A stretch of DNA of 55,207 nt from Burkholderiales bacterium (GTDB lineage: Bacteria; Pseudomonadota; Gammaproteobacteria; Burkholderiales; Burkholderiaceae_D). The position numbers were made by a program, and so were the translations under genes. The stretch is taken from assembly GCA_016177875.1 (NCBI GenBank), contig JACOUL010000006.1, positions 1-55,207 of the forward strand. The letters run 5' to 3'. Under the pieces are notes generated by a model that had not been told where the DNA came from, did no database searches, and saw only the letters and a program-made list of their open reading frames with translations. Positions 16,514-26,650 of this stretch are shown piece by piece (positions within the stretch are counted from its first letter, which is position 1; every line of letters starts with the position of its first letter).

Positions 16514-17794
16514 ATGGACACTTCCAAACACCCCGAGTACATGGAGATCGAAGACATCTATGTCGGGCTTTTTGTCCATCTGGACTTGAGCTGGATGGAA
16601 CATGATTTTGCACGCAGCAGCTTCAAGATCAAAAGCGCCAGCGACATCGCCGGCATCAAAAGGCTTGGCCTGAACCGGATCCGGTTCGACCCGACCTTGT
16701 CCGATCCCAGGCCTGAACCGGTTTTCAAACCTGCTACCGCGCCAACCAAAGTTGTCGAACAAGACCTGGAGGCGATTGCGCGTGCCACCGCCAAGCAGGA
16801 ACGCATCGAGCGCCTGACGAATCAACGCATTGCCATCGCCGAATGCAAAAAGCAATTTCTGAATGCAGCAAAAACGCTCAAGAAAATCTCGCTCAATATC
16901 TTTTCAAGACCGAAAGAAGTGCGGCAGGATGCCGATCAGCTAGTGCAGCAAATGCTGGAATCGATGCTCGAGAATAGAAATATCGCGATCCACCTGATGA
17001 ATGACAAGACCATGGGCGAGGATAACTATTACCACTCGCTCAACGTCTCGGTGCTGGCATTATTGCTGGGCAAGGAACTGCAGCTTCCCGAAGAAGCCAT
17101 GAAGATATTAGGCATCGGCAGTTTGTTCCATGACATCGGCAAGATCGAGATTCCCGACAAGGTAGTGCAAAAGAAAGAACCGCTTACCCACGCCGAAAAC
17201 AATCTGATGCAACAGCATTGCGCGTATGGCCTGCCGATTGCAAAGAAGCTCGAACTGCCGCAGGGTGCGGTCGACATCGTCACGCAGCATCATGAATGCA
17301 TGGACGGCACCGGATATCCGAGAGGATTGATGCGGGACGGGATTTCGAAATTTGCGCGCATCGTCGCCATCGTCAACACTTACGACAACCTGTGCAATCG
17401 ACCGAACCCGGACGACTCGCTCAGCCCATACGAGGCCTTGTCAACCATGTTCGCGCGGCAGCGGACCTTGTTCGACACGGAGGTTTTGAACATCTTCATC
17501 CATTGCATGGGCGTGTACCCGCCGGGCACGATCGTGCGCTTGTCGGATGACTCGATCGGCATGGTGATCTCGGTGAATTCCGGCGCGCCCTTGCGCCCCA
17601 GCGTCTTGATCTACGATCCGAAAGTGCCGAAGGAAGAGGCCTTGATTCTGGACCTGATAGGCGAAGCCGACATCAATATCATCACCAGCTTGAAACCGAA
17701 GCAATTGACGCCGGAAGTCTATGACTATCTCAGTCCGCGCAAGCGGATGATGTATTACTTCGACAAACCGGTCGCGAACAATCGCAAGGCTTGA
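16514..17794 (+). CDS. HD-GYP domain cyclic-di-GMP phosphodiesterase with DUF3391
   Basis: This 426-residue cytoplasmic protein has a DUF3391-type N-terminal module (residues ~8-75, YVGLFVHLDLSWMEHDF...). The HD-GYP domain follows, with HDIGKIEIPD (~205), QHHECMDGTGYP (~258-269) and a complete GYP triplet, so c-di-GMP hydrolysis is expected. All visible metal-binding His/Asp positions are intact. There is no receiver or transmembrane domain. It may lower c-di-GMP and favour motility, which would fit the chemoreceptor elsewhere in the window; this link is inference. The gene is monocistronic and divergent from the jacalin-domain gene. Confidence 0.92.
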   Translation: MDTSKHPEYMEIEDIYVGLFVHLDLSWMEHDFARSSFKIKSASDIAGIKRLGLNRIRFDPTLSDPRPEPVFKPATAPTKVVEQDLEAIARATAKQERIERLTNQRIAIAECKKQFLNAAKTLKKISLNIFSRPKEVRQDADQLVQQMLESMLENRNIAIHLMNDKTMGEDNYYHSLNVSVLALLLGKELQLPEEAMKILGIGSLFHDIGKIEIPDKVVQKKEPLTHAENNLMQQHCAYGLPIAKKLELPQGAVDIVTQHHECMDGTGYPRGLMRDGISKFARIVAIVNTYDNLCNRPNPDDSLSPYEALSTMFARQRTLFDTEVLNIFIHCMGVYPPGTIVRLSDDSIGMVISVNSGAPLRPSVLIYDPKVPKEEALILDLIGEADINIITSLKPKQLTPEVYDYLSPRKRMMYYFDKPVANNRKA

Positions 17795-17940
17795 TGCGCG
17801 TCATGACGAGCGGCGTCCGCTCGATTGCTGGAGTCAACGAAAAAATAAATCGGATTCAGCTTCGCTGGTGTCAAGTTTGAAGCACAACTGAAAGCGGATA
17901 TGCACTCGACAAAATGCAATTTCCATCTCGAGGAGTCCAA

Positions 17941-18399
17941 ATGACTTTTGACGATGGCTCTTTTATGGTGGTTGGCGGCTTTTTTTGCCTCGGATTGATA
18001 GTTGCAGGCGGCATCATCGTGCGTCGCCGGAAGTGGATCAAAATCGCCGCCAAGATCGATAAGGCCTGGATTAGTTATGCTGGAGAATCGATTGGTGTAG
18101 CCGTCGAATATTCGTTTAGCGCGGGTGTTCCCAATGGCACCGAGGATCAGGAAAAAGTGTATCGCAATTGGGACTTGGTCCCCGGCACATTTGCGTGGAC
18201 CGAACGTGGTCAGCAGGAAAAGCTAAAAAGAATACAAGGCCGGGACACGATCGACGTTTGGTATCCCGAGGATGATCCGAATGACAGTTCGCTGACTCCC
18301 CGATCCAACTCCGGCAATTTTGTACGCGGCACGGGGCTCATCTTGATAGGTATTCTCGCTCTTTTTATTTGCCTAAAGGTTTTTTACTTCACCAAATAG
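17941..18399 (+). CDS. DUF3592 family membrane protein
   Basis: This 152-residue protein has a transmembrane helix near each end (~8-28 and ~130-150) and a soluble middle region containing V-E-Y-S-F and D-V-W-Y-P-E-D-P, the hallmarks of DUF3592. Function is unknown. The ATG at 17941 is preceded by GAGGAG at a good distance, so it is preferred to an upstream start at 17914. The gene stands alone between the HD-GYP and glcB genes. Confidence 0.75.
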   Translation: MTFDDGSFMVVGGFFCLGLIVAGGIIVRRRKWIKIAAKIDKAWISYAGESIGVAVEYSFSAGVPNGTEDQEKVYRNWDLVPGTFAWTERGQQEKLKRIQGRDTIDVWYPEDDPNDSSLTPRSNSGNFVRGTGLILIGILALFICLKVFYFTK

Positions 18400-18527
18400 T
18401 CCGCAATGGATTACCTATCTATTTATCACAAATAGATTGATTTTTACTCGCATAACATCAATTAAAATATCTAATAAAATACGCTCACTCGCACATCCCC
18501 CCTTCTTTTTTTTGAAAAGAGCCACTT

Positions 18528-20725
18528 ATGTCTACGCCCCGCACCACCGAGCACCGCCTGCAAGTTGCCACCGTTTTGCACAACTTCATTGAGAGCAAAG
18601 TACTGCCGGGCACCGGCATTTCGTCCGCCGATTTCTGGAAGGGCTTTGACGCCATCGTGACCGATCTGGCGCCGAAGAATATTGCGCTGTTGGCTGAGCG
18701 CGATCGCCTGCAACTGGAGATGGACGCATGGCACAAGGCCAATCCTGGTCCCATCACCGATATGCCCACCTACCGCGCGCATCTGGAAAAGATCGGCTAC
18801 CTGGTGCCCAATCCGAAGAAGGTCAAGATCACGACCAAGAACGTGGACGCCGAGCTGGCCGTGCAGGCCGGCCCGCAGCTGGTGGTGCCGGTGCTGAATG
18901 CCCGTTACGCCCTGAACGCTGCCAACGCACGCTGGGGCAGCTTGTACGATGCGCTGTATGGCACCGATGTGATCTCGGAAGACAATGGCTGCGAAAAAGC
19001 CGGCGCCAAAGGCGGCTACAACCCCAAGCGCGGCAAGAAGGTTATTGAATATGCGCGCCATGTGCTGGACCGCACCGCGCCGCTGAAGAAGGGTTCGCAC
19101 GTCGGCTCCAGCGGCTACCGGGTCAAGGATGGCGACCTGGTGGTGACGCTGAAAGACGGCAGCAAATCCAAGCTGGCAGACAAGAGCCAGTTCATCGGCT
19201 TCCAGGGCGATGCCAAGGACCCGACCAGCATCCTGCTGCAGCACAACGGTCTGCACCTGGACCTCATCATCAACCGCAACACCCCCATCGGCAAGAGCGA
19301 CGCTGCGGGTGTGAGCGACCTGGTGGTCGAAGCCGCGCTGTCCACTATTCTGGACCTGGAAGACTCCGTGGCCGCGGTGGATGCCGAGGACAAGGTTCTG
19401 GCCTACGACAACTGGCTGGGCATTTTGCAAGGCACCCTGACCGAGCAAGTGGAAAAGAACGGCAAGACCTTTACCCGCGGCCTGAACGCCGACCGCGTGT
19501 ACACCGCTGCTAACGGCAAAGGCAAGGTCACGCTGCATGGCCGCTCGCTGCTGTTTGTGCGTAACGTCGGCCACCTGATGACCAATCCCGCCATCCTGTA
19601 CAAGGACGCATCAGGCAAAACGCGCGAAATCCCGGAAGGCATCATGGATGCCGTGGTCACCACGACCATCGCCCTGCATGACCTGAAGCGCACCAAGAAG
19701 GATGCCATCCGCAATTCCCGCAAGGGCTCGGTCTACATCGTCAAACCCAAGATGCACGGCCCCGCCGAAGTGGCCTTCGCCGCCGAACTGTTTGCCCGCG
19801 TAGAAAAAATGCTGGGCCTGCCCGACAGCACCGTCAAGCTGGGCATCATGGACGAAGAGCGCCGCACCAGCGTCAACCTGAAAGCCTGTATTGCTGCCGC
19901 CGCCAGCCGCGTGGCCTTCATCAACACCGGCTTCCGCACACCGACATGCATGCCGGCCCGATGATCCGCAAGGGCGACATGAAGACCAGCGCCTGGATCC
20001 AAGCCTACGAGAAGAACAACGTGCTGGTCGGCCTCTCCTGCGGCTTGCGCGGCAAGGCGCAAATCGGCAAGGGCATGTGGGCCATGCCTGATTTGATGAA
20101 GGGCATGATGGAACAAAAGATTGTTCACCCGAAGGCCGGCGCCAACACCGCCTGGGTGCCCAGCCCCACCGGCGCCACGCTGCATGCGCTGCACTATCAT
20201 CAAGTGCTGGTCTCCGACGTGCAGAAGCAATTGGAAAAGACCAACTACGAGAAAGAGCGCGACGGCATTCTCAACAACCTGCTGCAGATTCCCGTCACCG
20301 CCACCCCGAACTGGAGCGATGCCGAGAAACAGCAAGAGCTGGACAACAATGCGCAAGGCATTTTGGGCTACGTGGTGCGCTGGGTCGATCAGGGCGTGGG
20401 CTGCTCCAAGGTGCCGGACATCCACAACGTGGGCCTGATGGAAGACCGCGCCACGCTGCGTATCAGCAGCCAGCACATGGCTAACTGGTTGCTGCATGGC
20501 GTCGTCACCAAGGCGCAAGTCACCGCAACCTTCGAGCGTATGGCCGCCGTGGTGGACAAGCAAAACGCTGGCGACAAGTACTACAAGAAAATGGCAGGCA
20601 ACTTCGGCACCAGCATGGCTTACAAGGCTGCATGCGAGCTGGTGTTCAAAGGTTTGGAGCAGCCGAGCGGCTACACCGAGCCGCTGCTGCATGCTTGGCG
20701 TTTGAAGGTGAAGGCTCAGGCTTAA
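18528..20725 (+). pseudogene. glcB: Malate synthase G, disrupted by an internal deletion
   Basis: Malate synthase G condenses glyoxylate and acetyl-CoA to malate. The first frame (18528-19964) matches the family through [14 protein letters not shown] and FINTGF. It then runs out of frame, reading R-T-P-T-C-M-P-A-R and stopping at 19964. The correct sequence resumes in another frame with [15 protein letters not shown] and runs to the normal C terminus at 20725. About 22 bases are missing at 19935-19939, where the family has LDRTGDEIH. By alignment to E. coli numbering the lost Asp corresponds to Mg2+ ligand Asp455. The two halves together are otherwise full length (~720 residues), so loss is probably recent. 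Confidence 0.88.
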
Positions 20726-20751
20726 GGCTCTGCGCACTTCGGAATAAATGG

Positions 20752-20782
20752 CGGGTAGTGCTCACGCACCACCCGTTTTTTT
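20752..20782 (+). terminator. Rho-independent terminator of glcB
   Basis: The stem CGGGT/ACCCG with an inner GTGC/GCAC pairing and TCAC loop is followed by a run of seven T. It is 27 bp after the glcB stop codon. The displaced gcvP 3' fragment begins immediately after it. Confidence 0.85.
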
Positions 20783-20822
20783 ATCACTCAAACAACTCAC
20801 TCGTCATCAGCAATCGGCACAA
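20781..20822 (-). pseudogene. Displaced fragment of the gcvP 3' end (copy 3)
   Basis: On the minus strand this reads V-P-I-A-D-D-E-stop, then about 15 bases of downstream sequence like those after intact gcvP. Over 35 aligned positions (CTCAAACA.CTCACTCGT core) only three differ from 23720-23756. Similarity fades beyond about 20822. This is the shortest and most decayed of three copies, lying against the glcB terminator. It probably marks the original position of the gcvP terminus. Confidence 0.65.
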
Positions 20823-20951
20823 ACGCAACCAGGCGTTGCGGCCAAACGTTTCGGAATAAGAAAGCGCTTGGTTACCGATTGCTAGGCATGTAATATCCTC
20901 GCTCGGATTTTATCGGCGGCTACGGCTGCACGCTTCTTCGTTTTTACCAAT

Positions 20952-21890
20952 ATGCATACCCAGGTTCCGGATTTTTACGCATGCCTTGGCGTTGACCGCG
21001 CGGCAAGCAAAGAATCCATCGTTGCGGCGTTTCGACGGCTGGCGATGAAATGGCATCCCGATCGCCATTTCAAGGCGGCAGACAAGGTCGAAGCGGAAAA
21101 ACAATTCAAGACTATCAAGACGGCATACGAAACCCTCACCGACGATAGCCGGCGTAAGTACTACGATCAGGAGGACGCCGACCGTCAGCGCCGCGCATCT
21201 GCCCGGCGCGGCGCTGATGTGAATGAGAAGGTCGCCGTCACGATTGCCGAAGGATTCAATGGGACCCACATCAGCTTCGAGGAAGCGGTGGTAGATCATT
21301 GCGAGCGATGTGCCGGGCAACGCGGCGAGTGGATGCAATGCAGCCGTTGCAGCGGGTTTTCGAAATACTCGCGATTGTCGGTCTGCCCGGTTTGCAGGAA
21401 TACCGGACAAGAATGGCGGAATTGCGGCCCTTGCCATGGGCTGGGGACCGTCACGCGCAAACGAAAATTCACGGTCAGAACGCCTGCAGGGCTGGTTGAC
21501 GGCAGCGTGCTGACGGTCAAGGAACGCGGCAAGCCAAGCGAACACGGCGGCTTGAACGGCGACCTTCACATCGCCATCACCATCAAGCCGGAATCCGGAT
21601 GGAAGCGCAAAGGCCTGAATCTTTCCGGAACACTGAAGCTGCCGTTCTCCATCGCCCTATTGGGCGGAACGATCGAGCTACTCCTGCCAACCGGGAAGAC
21701 CGTGCAAGTGCAGGTCCCAGCCCGCACCAATGCAGGAAAAAAAATCAGACTAGCGGGGCAAGGACTTTTCGACGCGGCGAATGATAAGCGTGGCGATGTC
21801 TTGCTGAGCACATCTATCGTGCTGCCGAGCGTCAAGCGTAAATTGACGCCGGAGATGGAAGCGGTGCTGCGACAGATCGATGGGGAATGA
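20952..21890 (+). CDS. DnaJ-like co-chaperone with irregular zinc-finger region
   Basis: This 312-residue protein has a J domain (residues ~5-72) with an intact HPD (MKWHPDRHF). A Cys-rich segment (~110-160) follows with four C-x-x-C pairs: CERC, CSRC, CPVC, CGPC. Spacing resembles the DnaJ zinc finger but the usual CxxCxGxG signature is degenerate. The C-terminal domain of the J-protein type follows. There is no Gly/Phe-rich linker. It is a divergent type I J protein, distinct from the CbpA-like gene at 12664 and probably not the main DnaJ. It lies in the segment between two gcvP 3' fragments, so it may be cargo of an insertion. Confidence 0.85.
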   Translation: MHTQVPDFYACLGVDRAASKESIVAAFRRLAMKWHPDRHFKAADKVEAEKQFKTIKTAYETLTDDSRRKYYDQEDADRQRRASARRGADVNEKVAVTIAEGFNGTHISFEEAVVDHCERCAGQRGEWMQCSRCSGFSKYSRLSVCPVCRNTGQEWRNCGPCHGLGTVTRKRKFTVRTPAGLVDGSVLTVKERGKPSEHGGLNGDLHIAITIKPESGWKRKGLNLSGTLKLPFSIALLGGTIELLLPTGKTVQVQVPARTNAGKKIRLAGQGLFDAANDKRGDVLLSTSIVLPSVKRKLTPEMEAVLRQIDGE

Positions 21891-21987
21891 CTGGAACGGG
21901 CCACGACATACTAAACGCAGCGATGGACCTATTCATTAGCATGCGACAATATCGTCTTGCACCCCTCTCATGCATCGAAGGCATTAC

Positions 21988-22197
21988 ATGAACACTGAAG
22001 ACCGTTTGGTTGAAATCGAAATCAAGATTTCCCGTCAAGAAGATATGCTTGAATCACTGAACCAGGTGGTCTATCAACAACAAAAGAAAATCGATCATCT
22101 GGAAGCAATCTGCGCGGCCTTAGCTAAGCACATCAAGCAAACGCCGGAGGCCGATGGCCAGCGTACTCTGGATAATGAGCGACCGCCGCATTACTAA
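21988..22197 (+). CDS. slyX: SlyX family protein
   Basis: This 69-residue coiled-coil protein has TEDRLVEIEIKISRQEDMLE and then LNQVVYQQQKKIDHLE, the SlyX pattern. The C terminus R-P-P-H-Y is also characteristic. Function is unknown even in E. coli, where slyX sits beside the isomerase gene slyD. Here a slyD-like gene is about 7.5 kb away. The ATG at 21988 is preferred to 21970 because similarity starts at MNTEDRLVE. It lies 97 bp after the DnaJ-like gene on the same strand. Confidence 0.85.
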   Translation: MNTEDRLVEIEIKISRQEDMLESLNQVVYQQQKKIDHLEAICAALAKHIKQTPEADGQRTLDNERPPHY

Positions 22198-22244
22198 ATC
22201 GTGGTCAATGGGTCAGCAGCGATTAACTTTCAAGAAGAAACCTC

Positions 22245-22306
22245 AGGGTCAGGTCGTGCGTTTTATTTTTTCGGGATGGTAGAGGCAAAAGGCAAGACCT
22301 GACCTT
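22245..22306. repeat. REP-like imperfect inverted repeat
   Basis: The arms at 22245-22259 and 22292-22306 share the GGTCAGGTC...TGC core of the palindrome at 13650-13677, about 13 of 15 positions pairing, with a 32-nt loop. It lies between slyX and the displaced gcvP 3' fragment. Confidence 0.6.
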
Positions 22307-22322
22307 GAATACTCTTTCCTTA

Positions 22323-22432
22323 CCGCCTCAACCAGCTCAATCGTAATCCGCAATCGGCACACACGAACAAAACAGGTTACGGTCGCCGTACACATTGTCG
22401 GCACGTCCCGCCGGCGACCAATATTTTTGCTT
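22323..22432 (-). pseudogene. Displaced fragment of the gcvP 3' end (copy 2)
   Basis: The minus strand encodes [19 protein letters not shown], then [12 protein letters not shown] and a stop at 22339-22337. This matches the last ~32 residues of intact gcvP, which ends CVPIAAYE. Similarity continues about 15 bp past the stop. There is no start codon, and an in-frame stop lies immediately upstream. It begins only about 10 bp after the stop codon of the repeat-protein gene. It looks like the former gcvP terminus displaced by insertion of that gene, or a partial duplication. Confidence 0.88.
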
Positions 22433-22442
22433 CTAGCGACTC

Positions 22443-23594
22443 TTAGATGAAGAAATTAATTTGCCCCTTGAAGCGAGGCTGTGGATTGCCGCCGGCGTTT
22501 TGCTGATCGGATTGTTGAGTAGTGTGGTCCAAGATTTGCCGAATCATCTCCAAGCCGGGGTTGTAATAGGATGGCCATTGAGCATCGGCAGTGGTACCAA
22601 GCTTCTTTGACGGCTCGCCGTGTGCGCGCACACCGTTATCCTTGTCCGTGATCAATCCTGGATGTTGAGAGTCATCCGTCTTGGGAGAGGATTTCTCGAT
22701 TAAACCGGTTGCCTCGAGTATTTCGGTTTCGATGGGTTTGTCATTTTTCGCAAACGATGTGTCTTTGGGCTCGGATGCCACCTTCTTGTCTGTTTCACGT
22801 ATATTCAGATGAACTGAAGCATCATCGCCGACGACAATGGTGTTAGCCGACGCGTCGTTATTTGAATCGGCGCGCACATTCAAGTGCAGCTTCGTGTTGT
22901 CGCCCACAATGAGAGTATCGGCGCCTGAAATATCATCGGCACGGATATTGATGTGGACATCGGAGTTGTCTCCCACGATCAGCGTGCCTCCCCCGGAAGC
23001 GGAGGCGCCGTCCAAGCGGGCATTGATATGGACGTTGGAATTCTCACCGATGATGAGGGTACCGCCAGCGCCTGATGTGCCTTCAACGCGGGTATTGATA
23101 TGAAGGCTGGCGTTCTCGCCGATCACGAGCGTCCCGCCGCCGGAACCGGATGCACCTGCGAGCCGGGCATTGATCTGAAGCTTTGCATTGTCGCCAAGGA
23201 CTAAGGATCCACCGCTTGATGCGGATGGGGATTCTCCACGCACGTTAATGTGGATTTTTGCGCCATCGCCGATGACGGCGCTGGCGTTGCCATTTGCAGT
23301 CGGCGGCGTAACAGGCTGCGCCTCTTTGGGTAGCTTAGCCGGCAATTCTGCAGTCTTCGGGGGCACAGGTGGATTGACGCGCTCGGTAGGCGGAAGCTGG
23401 CCGGTTTTGGAATACACGCCGGTTGCGGCCGGCGATGAATTGAGTGAAACGACCGTGGAAGGGCTCGCTTCTTCTTTAGGCGGCACAGCCGACTTGCGCT
23501 CATGCTGCAGCGCCGCGTTTTCGACGCCTCGCGGCTTATCGACGCCAAGGTGCTCTTTCGCATATCCCGGCTCGACTGATTTAATGGCATTCAT
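22443..23594 (-). CDS. Unrecognised protein with glycine/asparagine-rich beta-type repeats
   Basis: This 383-residue protein has no signal peptide or transmembrane segment. The N-terminal ~100 residues are Pro/Ala/Lys-rich and probably disordered. Residues ~105-270 hold seven copies of a ~25-residue repeat with consensus T-L-I-V-G-D-N-(A/S)-x-(L/V)-H-I-N-x-R followed by a variable linker such as L-D-G-A-S-A-S-G-G-G, suggesting a parallel beta-solenoid. A charged, low-complexity tail of ~115 residues follows. The ATG follows AGAGGCG. It lies alone between intact gcvP and a displaced gcvP 3' fragment. I do not recognise the family; adhesion, structural or toxin-delivery roles are only guesses. 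Confidence 0.7.
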   Translation of the reverse strand: MNAIKSVEPGYAKEHLGVDKPRGVENAALQHERKSAVPPKEEASPSTVVSLNSSPAATGVYSKTGQLPPTERVNPPVPPKTAELPAKLPKEAQPVTPPTANGNASAVIGDGAKIHINVRGESPSASSGGSLVLGDNAKLQINARLAGASGSGGGTLVIGENASLHINTRVEGTSGAGGTLIIGENSNVHINARLDGASASGGGTLIVGDNSDVHINIRADDISGADTLIVGDNTKLHLNVRADSNNDASANTIVVGDDASVHLNIRETDKKVASEPKDTSFAKNDKPIETEILEATGLIEKSSPKTDDSQHPGLITDKDNGVRAHGEPSKKLGTTADAQWPSYYNPGLEMIRQILDHTTQQSDQQNAGGNPQPRFKGQINFFI

Positions 23595-23729
23595 TGAGCG
23601 CCTCTTTCGGGAAGATCCCCAATACCATCATATTGCCTTACGGAAATTAATTCAAATCCGGGCGCGATAATCATCCACTATTTAGCATTGATTTACATTT
23701 GGGCCGCTTTTCTTATCACCTCAAACAGC

Positions 23730-26615
23730 TCACTCGTAAGCAGCAATCGGCACACAGGAACAGAACAAATTCCGGTCACCGTACACATTGTCGGCGCGCC
23801 CCACCGGCGACCAATATTTTTGCTTGCGCAGTGACGCCACCGGATACGCTGCCGCTTCACGGCTGTAGGCATGTTCCCACTTGTCCGCCGTCATGACTTG
23901 CACCGTGTGCGGTGCGTTCTTCAAAGGGTTGTCCTTGGCGTCAAACTCGCCGGATGCAACCTTGGCGATTTCCATGCGGATGGCGATCATGGCGTCGATG
24001 AAGCGATCCAGCTCGGCTTGCGATTCGCTTTCGGTCGGCTCGATCATCAAGGTGCCGGGAACCGGGAAGCTCATGGTCGGCGCGTGGAAGCCGAAGTCGA
24101 TCAGGCGCTTGGCGACGTCTTCGTTGCTGATGCCGGTGGCGTCGGTCAAGGGGCGCAGGTCCAGGATGCATTCATGCGCGACCAAACCATCGTGGCCGGA
24201 ATACAGCACCGGGTAGTGCGACGCCAGGCGCTTGGCAATGTAGTTGGCTGCCAGGATGGCGGTCTCGGTCGCAGCTTTTAAGCCTTCCGCGCCCATCATC
24301 GCGACATACATCCACGAGATCGGCAGGATGCTGGCGGAACCGAAGGGCGCTGCACTGACTGCGGTGATGCCTTGCTCGCTGCGTGTGTAGCCGGTTGATT
24401 TCTGGTTCGGCAGGAATTGCGCGAGATGCGCAGCCACCGCGACCGGGCCTACGCCCGGGCCGCCGCCGCCGTGCGGAATACAGAATGTCTTGTGCAGGTT
24501 CAGGTGGCTGACGTCGCCGCCGAACTTGCCGGGTGCGGCGACACCGACCATGGCATTCAGGTTGGCGCCGTCGACGTAAACCTGGCCACCGTGTTGATGA
24601 ACGATTTCGCACAAGGCTTGGATGCCTTCTTCAAACACGCCGTGGGTGGACGGGTAAGTCACCATCACGGCTGCGAGGTTGGTGCTGTGCTTCTCTGCCT
24701 TGGCTTTGAGGTCGGCCAGGTCGACGTTGCCGCGTTCGTCGCAGGCGACCACGACGACTTCCATTCCGACCATGCTGGCCGAGGCGGGGTTGGTGCCGTG
24801 TGCCGATGAAGGAATCAGGCAGATATTGCGGTGTGCTTCGCCGCGGGATGCGTGGTAGGCCTGAATCACCAGCAAGCCTGCGTATTCACCTTGCGATCCG
24901 GCGTTCGGCTGCAGCGATACACCAGCGTAGCCGGTGGCGGCGCACATCATCTGCTCCAATTGATCGATCATTTCGCGGTAGCCGACGGTCTGGTCTGCCG
25001 GCGCAAAAGGATGGATATTGGAAAACTCCGGCCAAGTCACCGGAATCATTTCACTGGTGGCGTTGAGCTTCATGGTGCAGGAGCCGAGCGGGATCATGGT
25101 GCGATCGAGCGCCAGATCCTTGTCGGCCAGGCTGCGCAGGTAACGCAGCATTTCGTGTTCTGCGTGGTAGCGATTGAAGACCGGATGCGTGAGGTAGGCG
25201 CTGGTGCGGGTCAGTGCTTTCGGCAAGGCGTCATTCACGCTTGCTTCGATGGCGGCAAAGTCGGGAGCAGCTTTGCCTTGCGCAAAGACGGTCCACAGGG
25301 TCGCGATGTCTTCGCGTGTGATCGTCTCGTCGAGAGAGATGCCGACTTGCGTGGCGCTGATCTGGCGCAGGTTGATGCCGCTTGCTTGCGCGGTCGCGTG
25401 CAATGCTGCTGCATCGCTCACGTTGACGGTCAGCGTATCGAAATAAGTGGTGTTGGCGAGCTTGCAGCCCAGTTGTGTCAAACCGGCGGCGAGGATGCCG
25501 GTGAAACGGTGCACGCGCTGCGCGATCCGGCGCAAACCTTCAGGACCGTGGTAGACCGCGTACATCGAGGCGATCACAGCCAGCAGAACTTGCGCGGTAC
25601 AGATATTCGAGGTGGCTTTTTCACGGCGGATATGTTGTTCGCGGGTCTGCAAGGCCAGGCGATATGCTTTGTTGCCTTGCGCATCGACGGTAACGCCGAC
25701 CAGACGGCCTGGCATGTTGCGTTTGAATGCATCGCGCGTCGACATGTAGCCGGCGTGCGGACCGCCGAATCCGAGCGGCACACCGAAACGCTGGCTGTTG
25801 CCGACAACGACGTCGGCGCCCCACTCGCCCGGTGGAGTGATCATGGTCAGCGCCAGCAAGTCGGCGGCGACGATGAGCATCGCGTTCTTGGCATGCATGG
25901 CAGCGGCATATTCGCGGTAATCGCGGATGTCGCCGTTCACGCCGGGATATTGCAGCAGCACGCCGAAACAATCGTTCTCGAATTCAGCCTTGCCGTCGCA
26001 GGTGCGCACCTCGATGCCCAGCGGCTTGGCGCGCGTCTCGATGACTTCGCGTGTTTGCGGCAAGACGTCGGCGGCGACATAGAACACGTTGGAATTGGAT
26101 TTGCCTACGCGCTGAATCAGCGTCATGGCTTCAGCGGCAGCGGTGCCTTCATCGAGCATCGACGCATTGGCGATATCCATGCCGGTGAGATCCATGATCA
26201 TCTGCTGGAAGTTCAACATCGCTTCCAGGCGGCCTTGCGAAATCTCCGGCTGGTAGGGCGTATAGGCGGTGTACCAAGCCGGGTTCTCGAACACGTTGCG
26301 CAAAATGACGCCGGGGGTATGCGTGTTGTAATAGCCCTGGCCGATCAGCGATTTGAGAACCTTGTTCTTACCGGCCAGTTGTTTCAGTTGCGCCAGCGCT
26401 TCCGGTTCCGATTGCGCCTGGGTGAATTGTCCGAGCGGCAGCACGTCGCGGCGGCGGATGTTGTCGGGCACGATGGCGTCGATCAATGCGGCGCGGCTTG
26501 GGTAACCGAGCGCAGCCAGCATGGCGGCTTGTTCCGCTTCGGAAGGGCCGATATGGCGGGCGATGAAGGCGTCGTGCGCTTCGAGTTGGGTGAGGCTTGG
26601 AGTTGCGTTTGTCAT
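23730..26615 (-). CDS. gcvP: Glycine dehydrogenase (decarboxylating), P protein of the glycine cleavage system
   Basis: This 961-residue PLP enzyme decarboxylates glycine and passes the aminomethyl group to lipoyl-GcvH. It is the full-length fused type. The N-terminal half includes [20 protein letters not shown]. The PLP lysine lies in the C-terminal half in [20 protein letters not shown], and the end is [20 protein letters not shown] followed by SCVPIAAYE. The start at 26615 ([17 protein letters not shown]) matches the family; an open extension to 26735 overlaps gcvH and is rejected. It is the last gene of gcvTHP. Two fragments of its 3' end lie further downstream. Confidence 0.97.
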   Translation of the reverse strand: MTNATPSLTQLEAHDAFIARHIGPSEAEQAAMLAALGYPSRAALIDAIVPDNIRRRDVLPLGQFTQAQSEPEALAQLKQLAGKNKVLKSLIGQGYYNTHTPGVILRNVFENPAWYTAYTPYQPEISQGRLEAMLNFQQMIMDLTGMDIANASMLDEGTAAAEAMTLIQRVGKSNSNVFYVAADVLPQTREVIETRAKPLGIEVRTCDGKAEFENDCFGVLLQYPGVNGDIRDYREYAAAMHAKNAMLIVAADLLALTMITPPGEWGADVVVGNSQRFGVPLGFGGPHAGYMSTRDAFKRNMPGRLVGVTVDAQGNKAYRLALQTREQHIRREKATSNICTAQVLLAVIASMYAVYHGPEGLRRIAQRVHRFTGILAAGLTQLGCKLANTTYFDTLTVNVSDAAALHATAQASGINLRQISATQVGISLDETITREDIATLWTVFAQGKAAPDFAAIEASVNDALPKALTRTSAYLTHPVFNRYHAEHEMLRYLRSLADKDLALDRTMIPLGSCTMKLNATSEMIPVTWPEFSNIHPFAPADQTVGYREMIDQLEQMMCAATGYAGVSLQPNAGSQGEYAGLLVIQAYHASRGEAHRNICLIPSSAHGTNPASASMVGMEVVVVACDERGNVDLADLKAKAEKHSTNLAAVMVTYPSTHGVFEEGIQALCEIVHQHGGQVYVDGANLNAMVGVAAPGKFGGDVSHLNLHKTFCIPHGGGGPGVGPVAVAAHLAQFLPNQKSTGYTRSEQGITAVSAAPFGSASILPISWMYVAMMGAEGLKAATETAILAANYIAKRLASHYPVLYSGHDGLVAHECILDLRPLTDATGISNEDVAKRLIDFGFHAPTMSFPVPGTLMIEPTESESQAELDRFIDAMIAIRMEIAKVASGEFDAKDNPLKNAPHTVQVMTADKWEHAYSREAAAYPVASLRKQKYWSPVGRADNVYGDRNLFCSCVPIAAYE

Positions 26616-26650
26616 GATGTCTGGAACCGGAAAGGAAATTACTTGCAGCT

